DNA from: Mytilus trossulus
Lineage: Eukaryota; Mollusca; Bivalvia; Mytilida; Mytilidae
Reading direction: 5' to 3'
Assembly: GCF_036588685.1 (NCBI RefSeq)
Contig: NC_086380.1
Location: 34,982,692 to 35,046,691 of the forward strand
Length of the DNA: 64,000 nucleotides
Below, piece by piece: positions 48,601 through 56,480 of the stretch (its first letter is position 1; every line of letters begins with the position of its first letter). The translations under genes were made by a program, and so were the position numbers. The notes beneath the pieces were generated by a model. It did not search any database and had not been told where the DNA came from. It saw nothing but the letters and a program-made list of their open reading frames with translations.

Positions 48601-50749
48601 TTCCCAATCCACTACATAAATATGTTTAAACTAATTATGTTATATATAGTGTAAGACAAAATACACCATTTTAGATTATGAGTAAGTGATCCAAAACTCT
48701 TGAAAATAAATAAGATTCCACATCATGTGGACTAACTCAAGACTCATAATATTGGGAAAAATAAGAAGTAGGTGCCTGAAATATCTGAAAAGCACTTTGC
48801 ATTTTACAGTTCATCCATACATGATATGTGATTCTTCCAGCGGAATTCAAAATTTTAAGTTTCAGACCCTCTTCTGTCCCTTTTCAGACCCTCTTCCGTC
48901 CCTCCCGTTAAAATTTGAAATCTTCTGCTTTTTGAAAATGTCAACCTCGTAAAATTTTCAATACATATTTTTGTTTACAAAATCAATAGGGACAGAGAAA
49001 AAGTCTGAGAAACTCGAAATTGATATGGGAAAAGTCAGAGAAAAACAGAAGTCATCACTGTGAAAACTTATGATAAATGATACAACAAAATAGTACATGA
49101 GAAAAGTGTGATGACTTTATATATTTTCAGGTGTGTATGTTAGCAGCAGATCATCTTAAAGGTTATGAGGGGAAAAAAGCAAAAACTAAGGAAACATATT
49201 ATCAAACAGCATTAAGTTACAAACCAGAACTGAAAATACAAGGACACCCAGTTATTTATGGAAAATGTCTAATGTTTCTGGTTAAATATAAAAGTTTCTG
49301 GACAGATACGTTAAGAGTGGTAAGTCTAGGTGTGTGTACAATTTTGAGTTTAGTATGACATTCATTATCACTGAACTATTAAAATTGATAATGGAAATGG
49401 GGAATGTGCCAAAGAGACAACATCCTGACCACAGAGCAGACAACAGCAGAATGTCACCAACAGGTCTTCGTATATGTTTGTTTAGGGACCTCAGGGTGCT
49501 GGAATTTCTTGTTGCATTGAAGACCTGGTGGTGACCTTCTGCTGTTGTCTGCTCTATGGTCGGGTTGTTGTCTTCTTTGGCACATTCCCCATTTCCATTC
49601 TCAATTTTACTAATATCACATAACTCAAATTGCGCCTAGCACCCAAATTGCACTCATTTAGTAAAAATAGTAAAGCAAATCTTAAAGAGTTATCTAAGAG
49701 ACTAAGTAACTTATATTTTTAGGATTTTTCATTATGAATGTCTTTGGACAATGCTGAAATATATTTTGATATACACAAAACAATCACAGTAAATTATATT
49801 GCAACAGATAAATAATCCACGTTGTAAAAAAGAAAAACAATTGAGATGTCACTATGCCACTTCAAAAATAAGTCAACTTTGAAATAAACGAGCAGTATTA
49901 GTATGCAACAGGCATCCATTTCTAAATATATTAAAAAGTAAGCATGTAATTTTGTCAAATTCTTCTAAATAATTTTACAAATAAAGCAAAACAGTTTTAT
50001 GATTTTTAGGCTGTAAATTTAATCAAGGCTGCAATATAAGTACTCCTCATTACAGGACCATGAATCATTTGGAGGTTTTCAAACCCATTTTTCTATTTTT
50101 TAATATATGGATTAAAAATTGAATTGGTGGACAGAATTTATATGATAAACAAGGATGCATCTACAAAATAAACACAGAAGTAAATTTTTGTCTAGATAAT
50201 TTACAAATGTAAGGTGGAAAAGAAATGCAAAAATTTGGAATTTGGGTCCCTCACTTTGATATACTTAAGAAATAGTCTTTCCCCCCTCCCATTTTGACAA
50301 CATATTCCTTGACATCTGTCAAAACACATAATTTTCAAGTACTTTTAATTCATTATTAATATCTACCAAAAACGTCTATGACAAATAAATTTATGACCAA
50401 TCCTTACTGTCTCGTCAATCAAAACAAGGAAATTACAAAAAAGTGCCCAGGTCAAACAAATCACAAAAGGTTGTTCATTTAATGTTACTTTTTTATGTGA
50501 TTAAAATACAGAAAAAAAATGCAATTTGCTTGAAATGCACATGAAAAACACATAAAATGCACATGAAATGCACATTTTCTTACAAATGAATACATGTTTA
50601 AAAATTGATTGTTAAATTGTCTTTGCTGTAGATAGTTAAATGTGGTGACAAAGAAAGCTTTAAAAGTCCTAAAATATAATGGTTTAATTCCACAGACACA
50701 GTTAAAATCTGTGAAACCAAGCCATACAAAACTGTTGGAGCAAAATTAG
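23322..50749 (+). CDS. Large multi-exon gene, TPR-like helical protein of unknown family
   Basis: I joined about 15 exons by splice sites and phase: 23322-23349, 26090-26136, 27427-28580, 30367-30466, 33438-33556, 34820-35006, 35370-35506, 36919-37057, 38605-38769, 40435-40566, 43663-43841, 45444-45661, 47781-47903, 49131-49319 and a short last exon (50632-50679 or 50696-50749). All junctions keep frame. The product is about 990 residues. It starts MALTAEIITVWKEAE, then has an acidic serine-rich stretch (about residues 55-175), a basic patch KKQKRKKRGK that could be a nuclear signal, helical TPR-like segments (YLNELARMHAQIGEGDLAAR, YYLACVYGFMGNFDEADAL), and a beta-rich second half. No enzyme motif was seen and I do not recognise the family. 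Exon 3 carries a one-base insertion and an in-frame stop, so this allele or assembly does not read through. Confidence 0.75.
23613..26089. other. Intron 1 of the TPR-like gene
   Basis: AT-rich intron with no other exon found. The 64-codon frame at 23623-23817 lacks splice context and similarity and is not annotated. Confidence 0.4.
24080..24104. repeat. (AT)n microsatellite
   Basis: An uninterrupted TA/AT run in intron 1 of the TPR-like gene. Confidence 0.9.
26090..26136 (+). CDS. TPR-like gene exon 2
   Basis: Acceptor TTAGACAG, donor GTGTTG. Phase 1 in, phase 0 out. Encodes VWKEAELCLYLTTALQ, which continues smoothly as helix into IMEEARCLERLVEQRSQR of exon 3. Confidence 0.6.
27427..28580 (+). 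CDS. TPR-like gene exon 3, with frameshift and stop
   Basis: Acceptor TTTTTAG, donor GTAAAG. It carries the acidic/serine-rich region and the basic patch. The frame is open to about 28150, then AAAGG (one G too many against the inferred AAAG) shifts it. The continuing frame has protein-like sequence (ERNYFCKAFRKLYCDIFAE) up to TAA at 28280-28282, then resumes in that same frame (MALTACLPHNFLLSLI) to the donor. With the extra base removed the exon phase matches its neighbours exactly. Confidence 0.75.
28771..28915. mobile_element. Foldback element in intron 3
   Basis: The arms AATGACTGTAATATTTTTTC / GAAAAAATATTACAGTCATT continue for over 60 bases each (GTGCACACTG near the centre) around a short loop ACCGGCTACGCC. 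No coding content. Confidence 0.8.
29175..29332. mobile_element. Short MITE-like repeat (CCAGTGGCGG ends)
   Basis: Starts CCAGTGGCGG and ends CTGGATCTGCCCA, with mirrored GGGTTGGAACCTCCC / GGGTTGGGAACACCCCCC interior words. I recall such short elements as frequent in mussel DNA. The 63-codon frame across it is repeat sequence. Confidence 0.5.
29335..30366. other. Intron, no further feature seen
   Basis: Rest of the intron between exons 3 and 4. Open frames here lack splice context and similarity. Confidence 0.4.
30367..30466 (+). CDS. TPR-like gene exon 4
   Basis: Acceptor TTTTAG, donor GTATTT; phase 1 in, phase 2 out. Encodes FAATIDSMLPASYLEPARYS and a basic helical end VKHVLQKR. Confidence 0.75.
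30524..32490 (+). mobile_element. TATACGACCGCA element, copy 1 (full length)
   Basis: About 1.97 kb. The 5' end TATACGACCGCAAATTTTG and the 3' TGCGGTCGTATA form a 12-base inverted repeat, followed by AAAGCTACGCCCTGCGGAGC. It begins with a (GTC)n run at 30577-30615, then four to five tandem units of about 115 bases (GGAAGGTTGGTATTGATTTT, TTAGGAATTAGGGGCC), then a second tandem series (GGTTCTTTGATATGC). Non-coding. Confidence 0.85.
30577..30615 (+). repeat. (GTC)n microsatellite
   Basis: Uninterrupted GTC repeats at the 5' end of the copy 1 element. Shorter versions stand at the same place in the copies at 52630, 54290 and 63412. Confidence 0.9.
32620..33260 (+). repeat. Dispersed repeat, copy 1 (partner 49617-50240)
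   Basis: Shares in order CAAATT(G/A)CACC, GCATCCATTT, GTACTCCTCATTAC and TTTGGAGGT with 49617-50240, same orientation. Diverged and non-coding. Confidence 0.6.
33438..33556 (+). CDS. TPR-like gene exon 5
   Basis: Acceptor TTTGTAG, donor GTAATT; phase 2 in, phase 1 out. Encodes FPVGTKVCFDIALPYVYWAR and a helix GELKLATDHFLALV typical of a TPR-like helix pair. Confidence 0.8.
33761..34207 (+). repeat. Dispersed repeat GGGGCATTATGTTTTCTGG, copy 1
   Basis: Intact copy of a unit that recurs at 59396-60625. Shared words include CATTATGTTTTCTGGTCTGT, TTGAAACTTAGTA and CTAATTTTAATGCCAAATTA, ending GGACACATTCTTGTTTT. It contains an internal direct repeat of about 180 bases. Confidence 0.75.
34820..35006 (+). 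CDS. TPR-like gene exon 6
   Basis: Acceptor TTTTTTACAG, donor GTAAGT; phase 1 in, phase 2 out. Encodes ALYLNELARMHAQIGEGDLA and FYRMASDVAL, the most TPR-like part of the protein. A decayed duplicate of its 3' half follows in the intron. Confidence 0.85.
35019..35152 (+). pseudogene. Decayed duplicate of exon 6
   Basis: Begins TTACAGAATGGCTAGTGATG, then AGAGATTTTATAACAG, GGGAACCAG and ATGATCAGGGGTA, repeating in order the last ~120 bases of exon 6 including its donor. Small insertions and stops destroy the frame. Confidence 0.85.
35370..35506 (+). CDS. TPR-like gene exon 7
   Basis: Acceptor TTTTTTTAG, donor GTAATA; phase 2 in, phase 1 out. Encodes ILSEEKARRSRGYWQSVQSS and ERAAIEAMLCYHDYWW, helical with aromatic-rich end. 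Confidence 0.8.
35975..36238 (+). repeat. Dispersed SINE-like repeat, copy 3
   Basis: The right part (36071-36238) matches 6907-7074 and 17175-17320. The left part with TTTCTCGTTTCTCGTTTTG probably belongs to the same longer unit. Confidence 0.8.
36572..36714 (-). mobile_element. MITE with CCCGTAGCCAG ends, copy 1
   Basis: Inverse copy of 62008-62143. Shared core ACTCACAAACTCGACTTTAA and AACAGTCACAATT; the right end is CTGGCTACGGG. A G-run at 36680-36690 lies near the end. Confidence 0.75.
36919..37057 (+). CDS. TPR-like gene exon 8
   Basis: Acceptor TTTACAG, donor GTAAGT; phase 1 in, phase 2 out. Encodes WLQVAADWFKESVRS and YYLACVYGFMGNFDEADALM, a good TPR-like helix pair. Confidence 0.85.
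37160..38360 (+). mobile_element. TATACGACCGCA element, copy 2 (internally deleted)
   Basis: Diverged 1.2 kb copy with 5' TTTATACCACCGCAG, the same tandem units and the 3' GCGCCCTGCGGAGCATC tail. Same orientation as the host gene. Confidence 0.8.
38605..38769 (+). CDS. TPR-like gene exon 9
   Basis: Acceptor TTTGTAG, donor GTAAGT; phase 2 in, phase 2 out. Encodes SNFRSPYCRTIPRDIKLSTV and MRVMWRTQLCHPLYNGL. Confidence 0.8.
38801..39080 (+). repeat. Dispersed non-coding repeat (GATACAACTCTC family)
   Basis: Same family as 44083-44420 and 15693-15832; shares GTCACCATATGACTTTCAAC-like, AAACAATTCAAACAAGAAA and TGAGACAGGCACATA words. Confidence 0.7.
39367..39578. mobile_element. Palindromic MITE (GTGGATTCATTATT ends), copy 1
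   Basis: About 212 bases. Left end TACTGTAGATTCATTTATTT and right end AATAATGAATCCACAGTA are mirrored, with GGTACCAATTTTCGTGG / CCACGAAAATTGGTATCC inside. A reverse-oriented copy is at 57700-57906 and a fragment at 45365-45415. Confidence 0.85.
39839..40057. mobile_element. Foldback MITE with long G/C tracts in its arms
   Basis: Left GGGCTATTCCAGAAAAAAAA then an 18-19 base G-run and TGTTGGAAGGCA. Right TGCCTTCCAA, a C-run of about 20 and TTTTTTTCTGGAATGCCCC. The arms are almost perfectly complementary. Confidence 0.85.
40435..40566 (+). CDS. TPR-like gene exon 10
   Basis: Acceptor TTTTTCAG, donor GTATGT; phase 2 in, phase 2 out. Encodes CNWDLHLRLNRDGCSTGD and LPPIRAVCLNPYTG. Reading through the donor gives a further 17 codons to a stop, so an alternative end by intron retention is possible. 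Confidence 0.8.
40648..41240 (+). repeat. Local direct duplication in intron 10
   Basis: Blocks at about 40648-40840 and 41042-41235 share AAGAATTCAACTTTAT, CTTTTGT.TTCCA and TAATTAATATT.CCAATAATT in the same order. Non-coding. Confidence 0.7.
41729..41890. mobile_element. Foldback element in intron 10
   Basis: ACACATTGTGCAATTGTCCT on the left pairs with AGGACAATTGCATACTGTGT on the right; inner arms TTTATCAGGTCAAT / ATTGACCTGATAAA. Short loop, no coding. Confidence 0.8.
42437..43385 (+). repeat. Hairpin-tipped repeat with a 160-base tandem
   Basis: Two terminal hairpins, AGTCTCCCAAACAAAGTTTG..AGACTT (about 42462-42493) and TGTCACCCGATCGACAATGT..GGGTGACA (about 42540-42570), precede a tandem of about 160-base units at roughly 42940, 43105 and 43260 (AATGACGATTTTGACTTTTA, GTTATGGTTCTTGAAAGAT). 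The 78-codon frame at 42861-43097 is repeat sequence. Confidence 0.7.
43663..43841 (+). CDS. TPR-like gene exon 11 (inferred from phase)
   Basis: Acceptor TTCAAAG (weak), donor GTATCT; phase 2 in, phase 1 out. It is needed because exon 10 ends in phase 2 while exon 12 starts in phase 1. Encodes FMHRLHPYIIYIRGGDNKIR, FVLTKEEYILNFTMQI and NPRDERLT, beta-rich and protein-like. Confidence 0.65.
44083..44420 (+). repeat. Dispersed non-coding repeat (GATACAACTCTC family)
   Basis: Best-preserved copy: GTATGATTGCCAATGAG, CAACTGTCCACAAGA, CCCACATAGTCAGCTATG, ACTTGGGACAGGCACATAC and ATCCCAACCCTCCCC in order. Confidence 0.75.
44640..44725 (-). repeat. Fragment related to the 9170-9345 repeat
   Basis: GATACGCCAGATGCATGTTA, CTACGAAAGACACATCAGTG is a diverged reverse complement of the GACGAAACGCGCGTCTGGC block. 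Confidence 0.45.
44881..45295 (+). repeat. Dispersed repeat AAAATTGAGAATGGAAATGG, copy 1
   Basis: Starts AAAATTGAGAATGGAAATGG, continues GTGTCAAAGAGACAACAACC and ends in the sequence following GATGTCAGAAGATGTAA. Related ends occur at 49381-49608 and 60966-61240. Confidence 0.75.
45444..45661 (+). CDS. TPR-like gene exon 12
   Basis: Acceptor TTTTTTCAG, donor GTTTGT; phase 1 in, phase 0 out. Encodes LFYIATPYELYSDEDGITV, HFAIKYRGYSKKLESTHSIV and a final helix INLLGKIQDYLYK. Beta-strand-like spacing suggests a folded domain, possibly propeller-like; not recognised. Confidence 0.85.
45815..45990 (+). repeat. Dispersed repeat, copy 2 (partner 560-715)
   Basis: Same blocks and order as at 560-715, including CAGAGGGACAGTCAAACT and AAATAAAAAGACAAACAGA. 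Confidence 0.7.
46416..47659. mobile_element. Inverted-repeat element AAAGGAGTAGGT, 1.24 kb
   Basis: Left AAAGGAGTAGGTCCGGTAAG..CC..TTTTGGCC and right GGCCAAAAAGGGGTCTTACT..ACCTACTCCTTT are mirrored ends of about 40 bases. Inside are a hairpin (46645-46674 with 46736-46764, AATGAAAGTGGC) and a LINE 3' end. Confidence 0.65.
46885..47590 (-). pseudogene. LINE 3' end with (ATT)n tail
   Basis: On the minus strand 47584-47327 reads LFKQLGWMTVENRISYHKSV and APVYLTEKF, the C-terminal part of a LINE reverse transcriptase ORF (…LGW…R…H…). The 3' end terminates in an ATT microsatellite at 46893-46916, a tail type seen in CR1/L2/RTE-like LINEs. It is truncated at the 5' side. Confidence 0.75.
47781..47903 (+). 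CDS. TPR-like gene exon 13
   Basis: Acceptor ATTTTCAG, donor GTATGT; phase 0 on both sides. Encodes ETKNEILQKDYSDMENPEKF and LQFLEFAYKNGWFISMQ. Confidence 0.85.
49131..49319 (+). CDS. TPR-like gene exon 14
   Basis: Acceptor ATATTTTCAG, donor GTAAGT; phase 0 on both sides. Encodes VCMLAADHLKGYEGKKAKTK, YYQTALSYKPELKIQG and IYGKCLMFLVKYKSFWTDTL, a helical repeat-like end. Confidence 0.85.
49381..49608. mobile_element. Foldback form of the AAAATTGAGAATGGAAATGG repeat
   Basis: Left AAAATTGATAATGGAAATGG...CAGACAACAGCAGAA is mirrored on the right by TTCTGCTGTTGTCTGC...CCATTTCCATTCTCAATTTT, over 80 bases per arm. Confidence 0.85.
49617..50240 (+). repeat. Dispersed repeat, copy 2 (partner 32620-33260)
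   Basis: See shared words listed at 32620; the best match is GTACTCCTCATTAC and TTTGGAGGTTTTCAAACCC. Confidence 0.6.
50632..50749 (+). CDS. TPR-like gene last exon (two candidate acceptors)
   Basis: Exon 14 ends in phase 0. Acceptor GCTGTAG (50631) gives IVKCGDKESFKSPKI and TAA at 50677-50679. Acceptor TTCCACAG (50695) gives TQLKSVKPSHTKLLEQN and TAG at 50747-50749. Either way the gene closes here. The choice needs transcript data; the first has the better pyrimidine tract. Confidence 0.55.
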
Positions 50750-51189
50750 CTTGGTCTATAGAACATGGGTAAGTATTAAATAGCACAGTAAAAATGATAC
50801 CACTGTTTTTGATTCCCCCTTTCACAAACTTCAAAGATTCCTGGACTTGAAGGCATAAAACTTTGCTCATTACTCTGAGCACAAAACATAAATTCCAGCA
50901 ATTTGATTGGTTGATGTTCGAGTCTGAGTACAAAAATCATGCTCAAGAGTTTTATGACCGTGACGACTGGACTCTTTGACTTGATTGTCTTATTCTAATT
51001 TTATTTTCTTGCAATAATTTTAGAAAGTTTTCATTATATTGTAATCATTTGCTTGAACTAGTTTATGTCATTGTATAGACCAATTGCAGTGTGTTAAGAA
51101 AAGTCTCCCAAAAAAGACCAAATTAAAGAACCTTAGTGAGCACGCTCACATACCCCACGTCCCCACATTGTCACTGGAGGAATTAAATA

Positions 51190-52076
51190 AGTGTAAGGAA
51201 AAAATTGTATAAGAAAAAATATTGAATAATAATATCCTGTCAATATGCACATCTACGTAGTTTGTCCTTATTATCTACAAAGTTTCATGAAATTCTATTG
51301 TGTGGTTTGAGAGGAGTTGAGATGACAAACTGTTGAAGTAGTACCTTAAAGCAAATAAGTTCAAAGAGGTGTAACTCCTAGAAAAAAAAATTGAATCGTA
51401 ATTTCCTGTCGATATGCACATCTACATAGTATGTCCTTATTATCTGAAAAGGTTTCATAAAATTCTGTTGATTAGTTTCAGAGGTGTTGCGATGACAAAC
51501 TGTTGCAGTAGTACATTAAAGTAAATAAGTTCAAAGGGGCGTAACTCCTAGAAAAAAAAATGAATCGCAATTTCCCGTCGATATGCACAACTACATAGTA
51601 TGTCCTTATTATCTGAAATGGTTTCGTAAAATTCTGTTGTGTGGTTTGAGAGGATTTGCGATGACAAACTGTTGCAGTAGTACATTAAAGTAAATAAGTT
51701 CAAAGGGGGGTAACTCCTGGAAAAAAAATTGAATCATAAATTCCCGTCGATATGCACAACTACATAGTATGTCCTTATTATCTGAAACGGTTTCGTAAAA
51801 TTCTGTTGGTTTGAGAGGAGTTGCGATGACAAACTGTTGCAGTAGTACACTAAAGTAAATAAGTTCAAAGGGGCGTAACTCCTAGAAAAAAAATTGAATA
51901 TTTCCAGTCGATATGCACAACTACATAGTATGTCCTTATTATCTGAAAAGGTTTCGTGAAATTCTGTTGAGCGGTTTGAGAGGAGTTGTGATGACAAGAA
52001 ACAGGACTGACGGACAGACGGACGGACTGACAGGTCAAAAACATTATACCCTTCGCAACTCGTTGTGTGGGTTATA
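51190..52076 (+). repeat. Minisatellite, ~165-170 base units, about five
   Basis: GTAACTCC words recur at 51371, 51541, 51710 and 51875, each followed by GATATGCACA.CTACATAGTA, TGTCCTTATTATCTG and GATGACAAACTGTTG. It ends in a GACGGACGGACTGACAGG tail. Non-coding. Confidence 0.9.
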
Positions 52077-52249
52077 AATATCATGAAAAAACTTGTTTAC
52101 ATGCATGCATTAGTCTTAAAATTTCCATAAAATTAATATGACCAGAAGCTCTTAGAACATATTTTAATTTATTCCAACCAAATGTTATGATGCTATTATT
52201 TACCACCAAACACAGATTTAGTCGAATTTGTGTGGCTTCACTTTCACCA

Positions 52250-52560
52250 TTCCATATAGTATCTGTTTACATCGTATAGAAACAGGTCTGCAGCAAACAC
52301 ACAGAAGAGAGATTAATTTTCATAAATATGTTTGCAGCAGGTCTGAAGCAAATACTCATTTGCATATAAACATTTGCAGCAGGTCTGCAGCAAACACTCA
52401 TTTGCATGGTAAATTGTTTGCAGCAGACCTGCAGCATATTTGCAGCAAACACCGTTTACATGCCACAAATACGGACTCTGTGTTCGCTGAAGTCTGCAGC
52501 AAGTTGGCAGAGGACTTGCAGCAAATGTTTGCAGGAGGCTGTTATTTTTTCAGTAAGGGA
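52250..52560. repeat. CTGCAGCAAAC word-rich element
   Basis: At least ten variants of TTTGCAGCAGGTCTGCAGCA and its reverse complement, interspersed with ACTCATTTGCAT. The words are palindromic around CTGCAG. The 149-codon open frame through it is repetitive and not a gene. In style it resembles the GTTGGCCCAAC element at 16857-18059. Confidence 0.7.
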
Positions 52561-52573
52561 ACCTATTCACAAC

Positions 52574-54230
52574 TTTTTATACGACCGCAAATTTTGAACA
52601 AATTTTCTTCGTATATTGCTATCACGTTGGCGTCGGCGTCTGCGTCGTTGTCGTCGTCGTCGTCCGAATACTTTTAGTTTTCGCACTCTAACTTTAGTAA
52701 AAGTGAATAGAAATCTATGAAATTTTAACACAAGGTTTATGACCATAAAAGGAAGGTTGGTATTGATTTTGGGAGTTTTGGTCCCAACATTTTAGGAATT
52801 AGGGGCCAAAAAGGGCCCAAATAAGCATTTTCTTGGTTTTCGCACTATAACTGAAGTTTAAGTTAATAGAAATCTATGAAATTTTGACACAAGGTTGATG
52901 ACCTCAAAAGAAAGGTTGGGATTGATTTTGGGAGTTTTGGTTTCAACAGTTTAGGAATTAGGGGCCAAAAAAGGGCCCAAATAAGCATTATTCTTGGTTT
53001 TCGCACAATAACTTTAGTTTAAGTAAATAGAAATCAATGAAATTTAAACACAAGGTTAATGACCATAAAAGGAAGGTTGGTATTGATTTTGGGAGTTTTG
53101 GTCCCAACAGTTTAGGAATTAGGGGCCAAAAAGGGACCCAAATAAGCATTTTTCTTGGTTTACGCACCATAACGTTAGTATAAGTAAATAGAAATCTATG
53201 AAATTTAAACACAAGGTTAATGACCATAAAAGGAAGGTTGGTATTGATTTTGGGAGTTTTGGTCCCAACAGTTTAGGAAAAAGGGGCCCAAAGGGTCCAA
53301 AATTAAACTTTGTTTGATTTCATCAAAATTGAATAATTGGGGTTCTTTGATATGCCGAATCTAACTGTGTATGTAGATTCTTAACTTTTGGTCATGTTTT
53401 CAAATTGGTCTACATTAAGGTCCAAAGGGTCCAAAATTAAACTTAGTTTGATTTTGACAAAAAATGAATCGGTTGGGTTCTTTGATATGTTGAATCTAGA
53501 AATGTACTTAGATTCTTGATTATTGGCCCAGTTTTCAAGTTGGTCCAAATCTGGGTCCAAAATTAAACTTTTTTGATTTCATCAAAAATTGAATAAATGG
53601 GGTTCTTTGATATGCCAAATCTAACTGTTGAACTAAATTGGCCTACATTAAGGTCCAAAGGGTCCAAAATTAAACTAAGTTTGATTTTAACAAAAATTAA
53701 ATTCTTGGGCCTCTTTGATATGCTTAATCTAAACATGTACTTAGATTTTTGATTATGGGCCCAGTTTTCAAGTTGGTCCAAATCAGGATCTAAAATTATT
53801 ATATTAAGTATTGTGCAATAGCAAGTCTTTTCAATTGCACAGTATTGTGCAATGGCAAGAAATATCTAATTTCACAATATTGTGAAATAGCAAATTTTTT
53901 TTTAATTAGAGTTATCTTTCTTTGTCCAAAATAGTAAGCAAGAAATATCTTATTGCAAGAATTTTTTTTAATTGGAGTTATCTTTCTTTGTCCAGAATCA
54001 ACTTAAATCTTTGTTATATACAATATACAATGTATATTCACTTTTTACTACCAACTGATAAATTTAAATAATCTTTACCATTCAGTGATAACAAGCATTT
54101 TTTTTACATCTTAATATTTTATGATGTATTTAAATGAGTAGTTATTGTTGCAAACTCCATTAGAATATTTTAATTGAGATTAGTTTTGGAATAAGGGAAA
54201 GGGGGATGTGATTAAAAAATTGGGTTCAAT
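52574..54230 (+). mobile_element. TATACGACCGCA element, copy 3 (3' truncated)
   Basis: Intact 5' end TATACGACCGCAAATTTTG, (GTC)n and tandem units. It stops within GGGTTCAATTTTT, where copy 4 begins. Confidence 0.85.
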
Positions 54231-56185
54231 TTTTATAGGACCGCAAATTTTGAAAAAATTTTCGTCGTATATTGCTATCACGTTGGCGTCGTCGTCGTCG
54301 TCGTCGCCGTCGTCCGAATACTTTGAGTTTTCGCACTCTAACTTTAGTAAAAGTGAATATAAATCTATAAAATTTTATCACAAGGTTTATGACCACAAAA
54401 GGAAGGTTGGTATTGATTTTGGGAGTTTTGGTCCCAACATTTTAGGAATTAGGGGCCAAAAAGGGCCCAAATAAGCATTTTCTTGGTTTTCGCACTATAA
54501 CTTTAGTTTAAGTTTATAGAAATCTATGAAATTTTGACACAAGGTTTATGACCACAAAAGAAAGGTTGGGATTGATTTTGGGAGTTTTGGTTTCAGCAGT
54601 GTAGGAATTAGGGGCCACAAAAGGGCCCAAATAAGCATTATTCTTGGTTTTCGCACAATAACTTTAGTTTAAGTAAGTAGAAAATAATGAAATTTTAACA
54701 CAATGTTTATGACCACAAAAGGAAGGTTGGTATTTATTTTGGGAGTTAAGGTCACGACAGTTTAGGAATTAGGGGCCAAAAAGGGACCCAAATAAGCATT
54801 TTTCTTGGTTTTCGCACCATAACTTTAGTATAAGTAAATAGAAATCTATGAAATTTAAACACAAGGTTTATGACCATAAAAGGAAGGTTGGTAATGATTT
54901 TGGGAGTTTTGGTTCCAACAGTTTGGGAATAAGGGGCCCAAAGGGTCCAAAATTAAACTTTGTTTGATTTCATCAAAATTGAATAACTGGGGTTCTTTGA
55001 TATGCCGAATCTAACTGTGTATGTAGATTTTTTACTTTTGTCCCTTTTTCAAATTGGTCTACATTAAGGTCCAAAGGGTCCAAAATTAAACTTCGTTTGA
55101 TTTTGACAAAAAATTAATCGTTTGGGTTCTTTGATATGCTGAATCTAAAAATGTACTTAGATTCTTGATTATCGGCCCAGTTTTCAAGTTGGTCCAAATC
55201 GGGGTCCAAAATTAAACTTTGTTTGATTTCATCAAAAATTGAATAAATGGGGTTCTTTGATATGCCAAATCTAACTGTGTATGTAGATTCCTCATTTTTG
55301 GTCTTGTTTTCAAATTGGTTTACATTAAAGTCCAAAGGGTCCAAAATTAAACTTAGTTTGATTTTAACAAAAATTGAAATCTTGGGGTTCTTTGATATGC
55401 TGAATCCAAACATGTACTTAGATTTTTGATTATGGGCCCAGTTTTCAAGTTGGTCCAAATCAGGATCTAAAATTATTATATTAAGTGTTGTGCAATAGCA
55501 AGTCTTTTCAATTGCACAGTATTGTGCAATGGCAAGAAATATCTTATTGCAAAATATTGTGAAATAGCAATTTTGTTTTTAATTAGAGTTATCTTTCTTT
55601 GTCCAGAATAGTAAGCTAGATATATCTAATTGTAAGAATTTTTTTTATTTGGAGTTATCTTTCTTTGTCCAGAATCAACTTAAATCTTTGTTATATATAC
55701 AATATACAATGTATATTCACTTTTTACTACCAACTGATAAATTAAAATAATCTTTACCATTCAGTGATAACAAGCAGGTTTTTTACATCTTAATATTTTA
55801 TGATGTATTTAAATGAGTAGTTATTGTTGCAAACTCCATTAGAAATTTTAATTGAGATTAGTTTTGGAATAAGGGAAAGGGGGATGTGATTAAAAAAATT
55901 GGGTTCAATTATCTCATTTGAAATTTCATAAGTAAAAAGAAAATTTCTTCAAACATTTTTTTGAGAGGATTAATATTCAACAGCATAGTGAATTGCTCTA
56001 AGAGAAAACAAATTAAGTTCATTAGAACACATTCATTCTGTGTCAGAAACCTATGCTGTGTCAACTATTTAATCACAATCCAAATTTAGAGCTGAATCCA
56101 GCTTGAATGTTGTGTCCATACTTGCCCCAACCGTTCAGGGTTCAACATCTGCGGTCGTATAAAGCTTCGCCCTGCGGAGCATCTG
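54231..56185 (+). mobile_element. TATACGACCGCA element, copy 4 (full length)
   Basis: Follows copy 3 head-to-tail without spacer. Ends with TCTGCGGTCGTATAAAGC and CCTGCGGAGCATCTG, as copy 1. Confidence 0.85.
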
Positions 56186-56239
56186 TTTTTTTTTAATACT
56201 AATGCATTTTATTGCAAGTGTGGTTGATATAGATAACAA

Positions 56240-56480
56240 ACAAGTAGCCCAAAAAGAAAAAAAAGAAAAATAGATATCCACATATGTATAGTACACAAAA
56301 AGTTGGATCAATTAAATATATAATAATTAGCCAAAAAGAAAGTAGAAATTAAACATGTCCATGACTCATCCTATATAAAAAAATAGAGAAACGAAAAAAA
56401 ACTTATGAACTGCATCAACAAACAACTTCTACTGAATATAACATTCCTGACTTAGGACAGGGCAAACAAATGCAGCGCTT
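56240..56480 (+). repeat. Degenerate dispersed repeat fragment
   Basis: ACTTAGGACAGGGCAAACAAATGCAGC and neighbouring words recall the 3' part of the 44083-44420 family. Confidence 0.4.

Noticed and set aside
51371-52010. CRISPR-like array of regularly spaced repeats
   Set aside because: Whole 165-170 base units repeat with no unique spacers; it is a minisatellite in eukaryotic DNA.
52228-52677. A 149-codon frame rich in CS, AA and NTHLH repeats
   Set aside because: It follows the CTGCAGCAAAC word-rich repeat and runs into the next mobile element.
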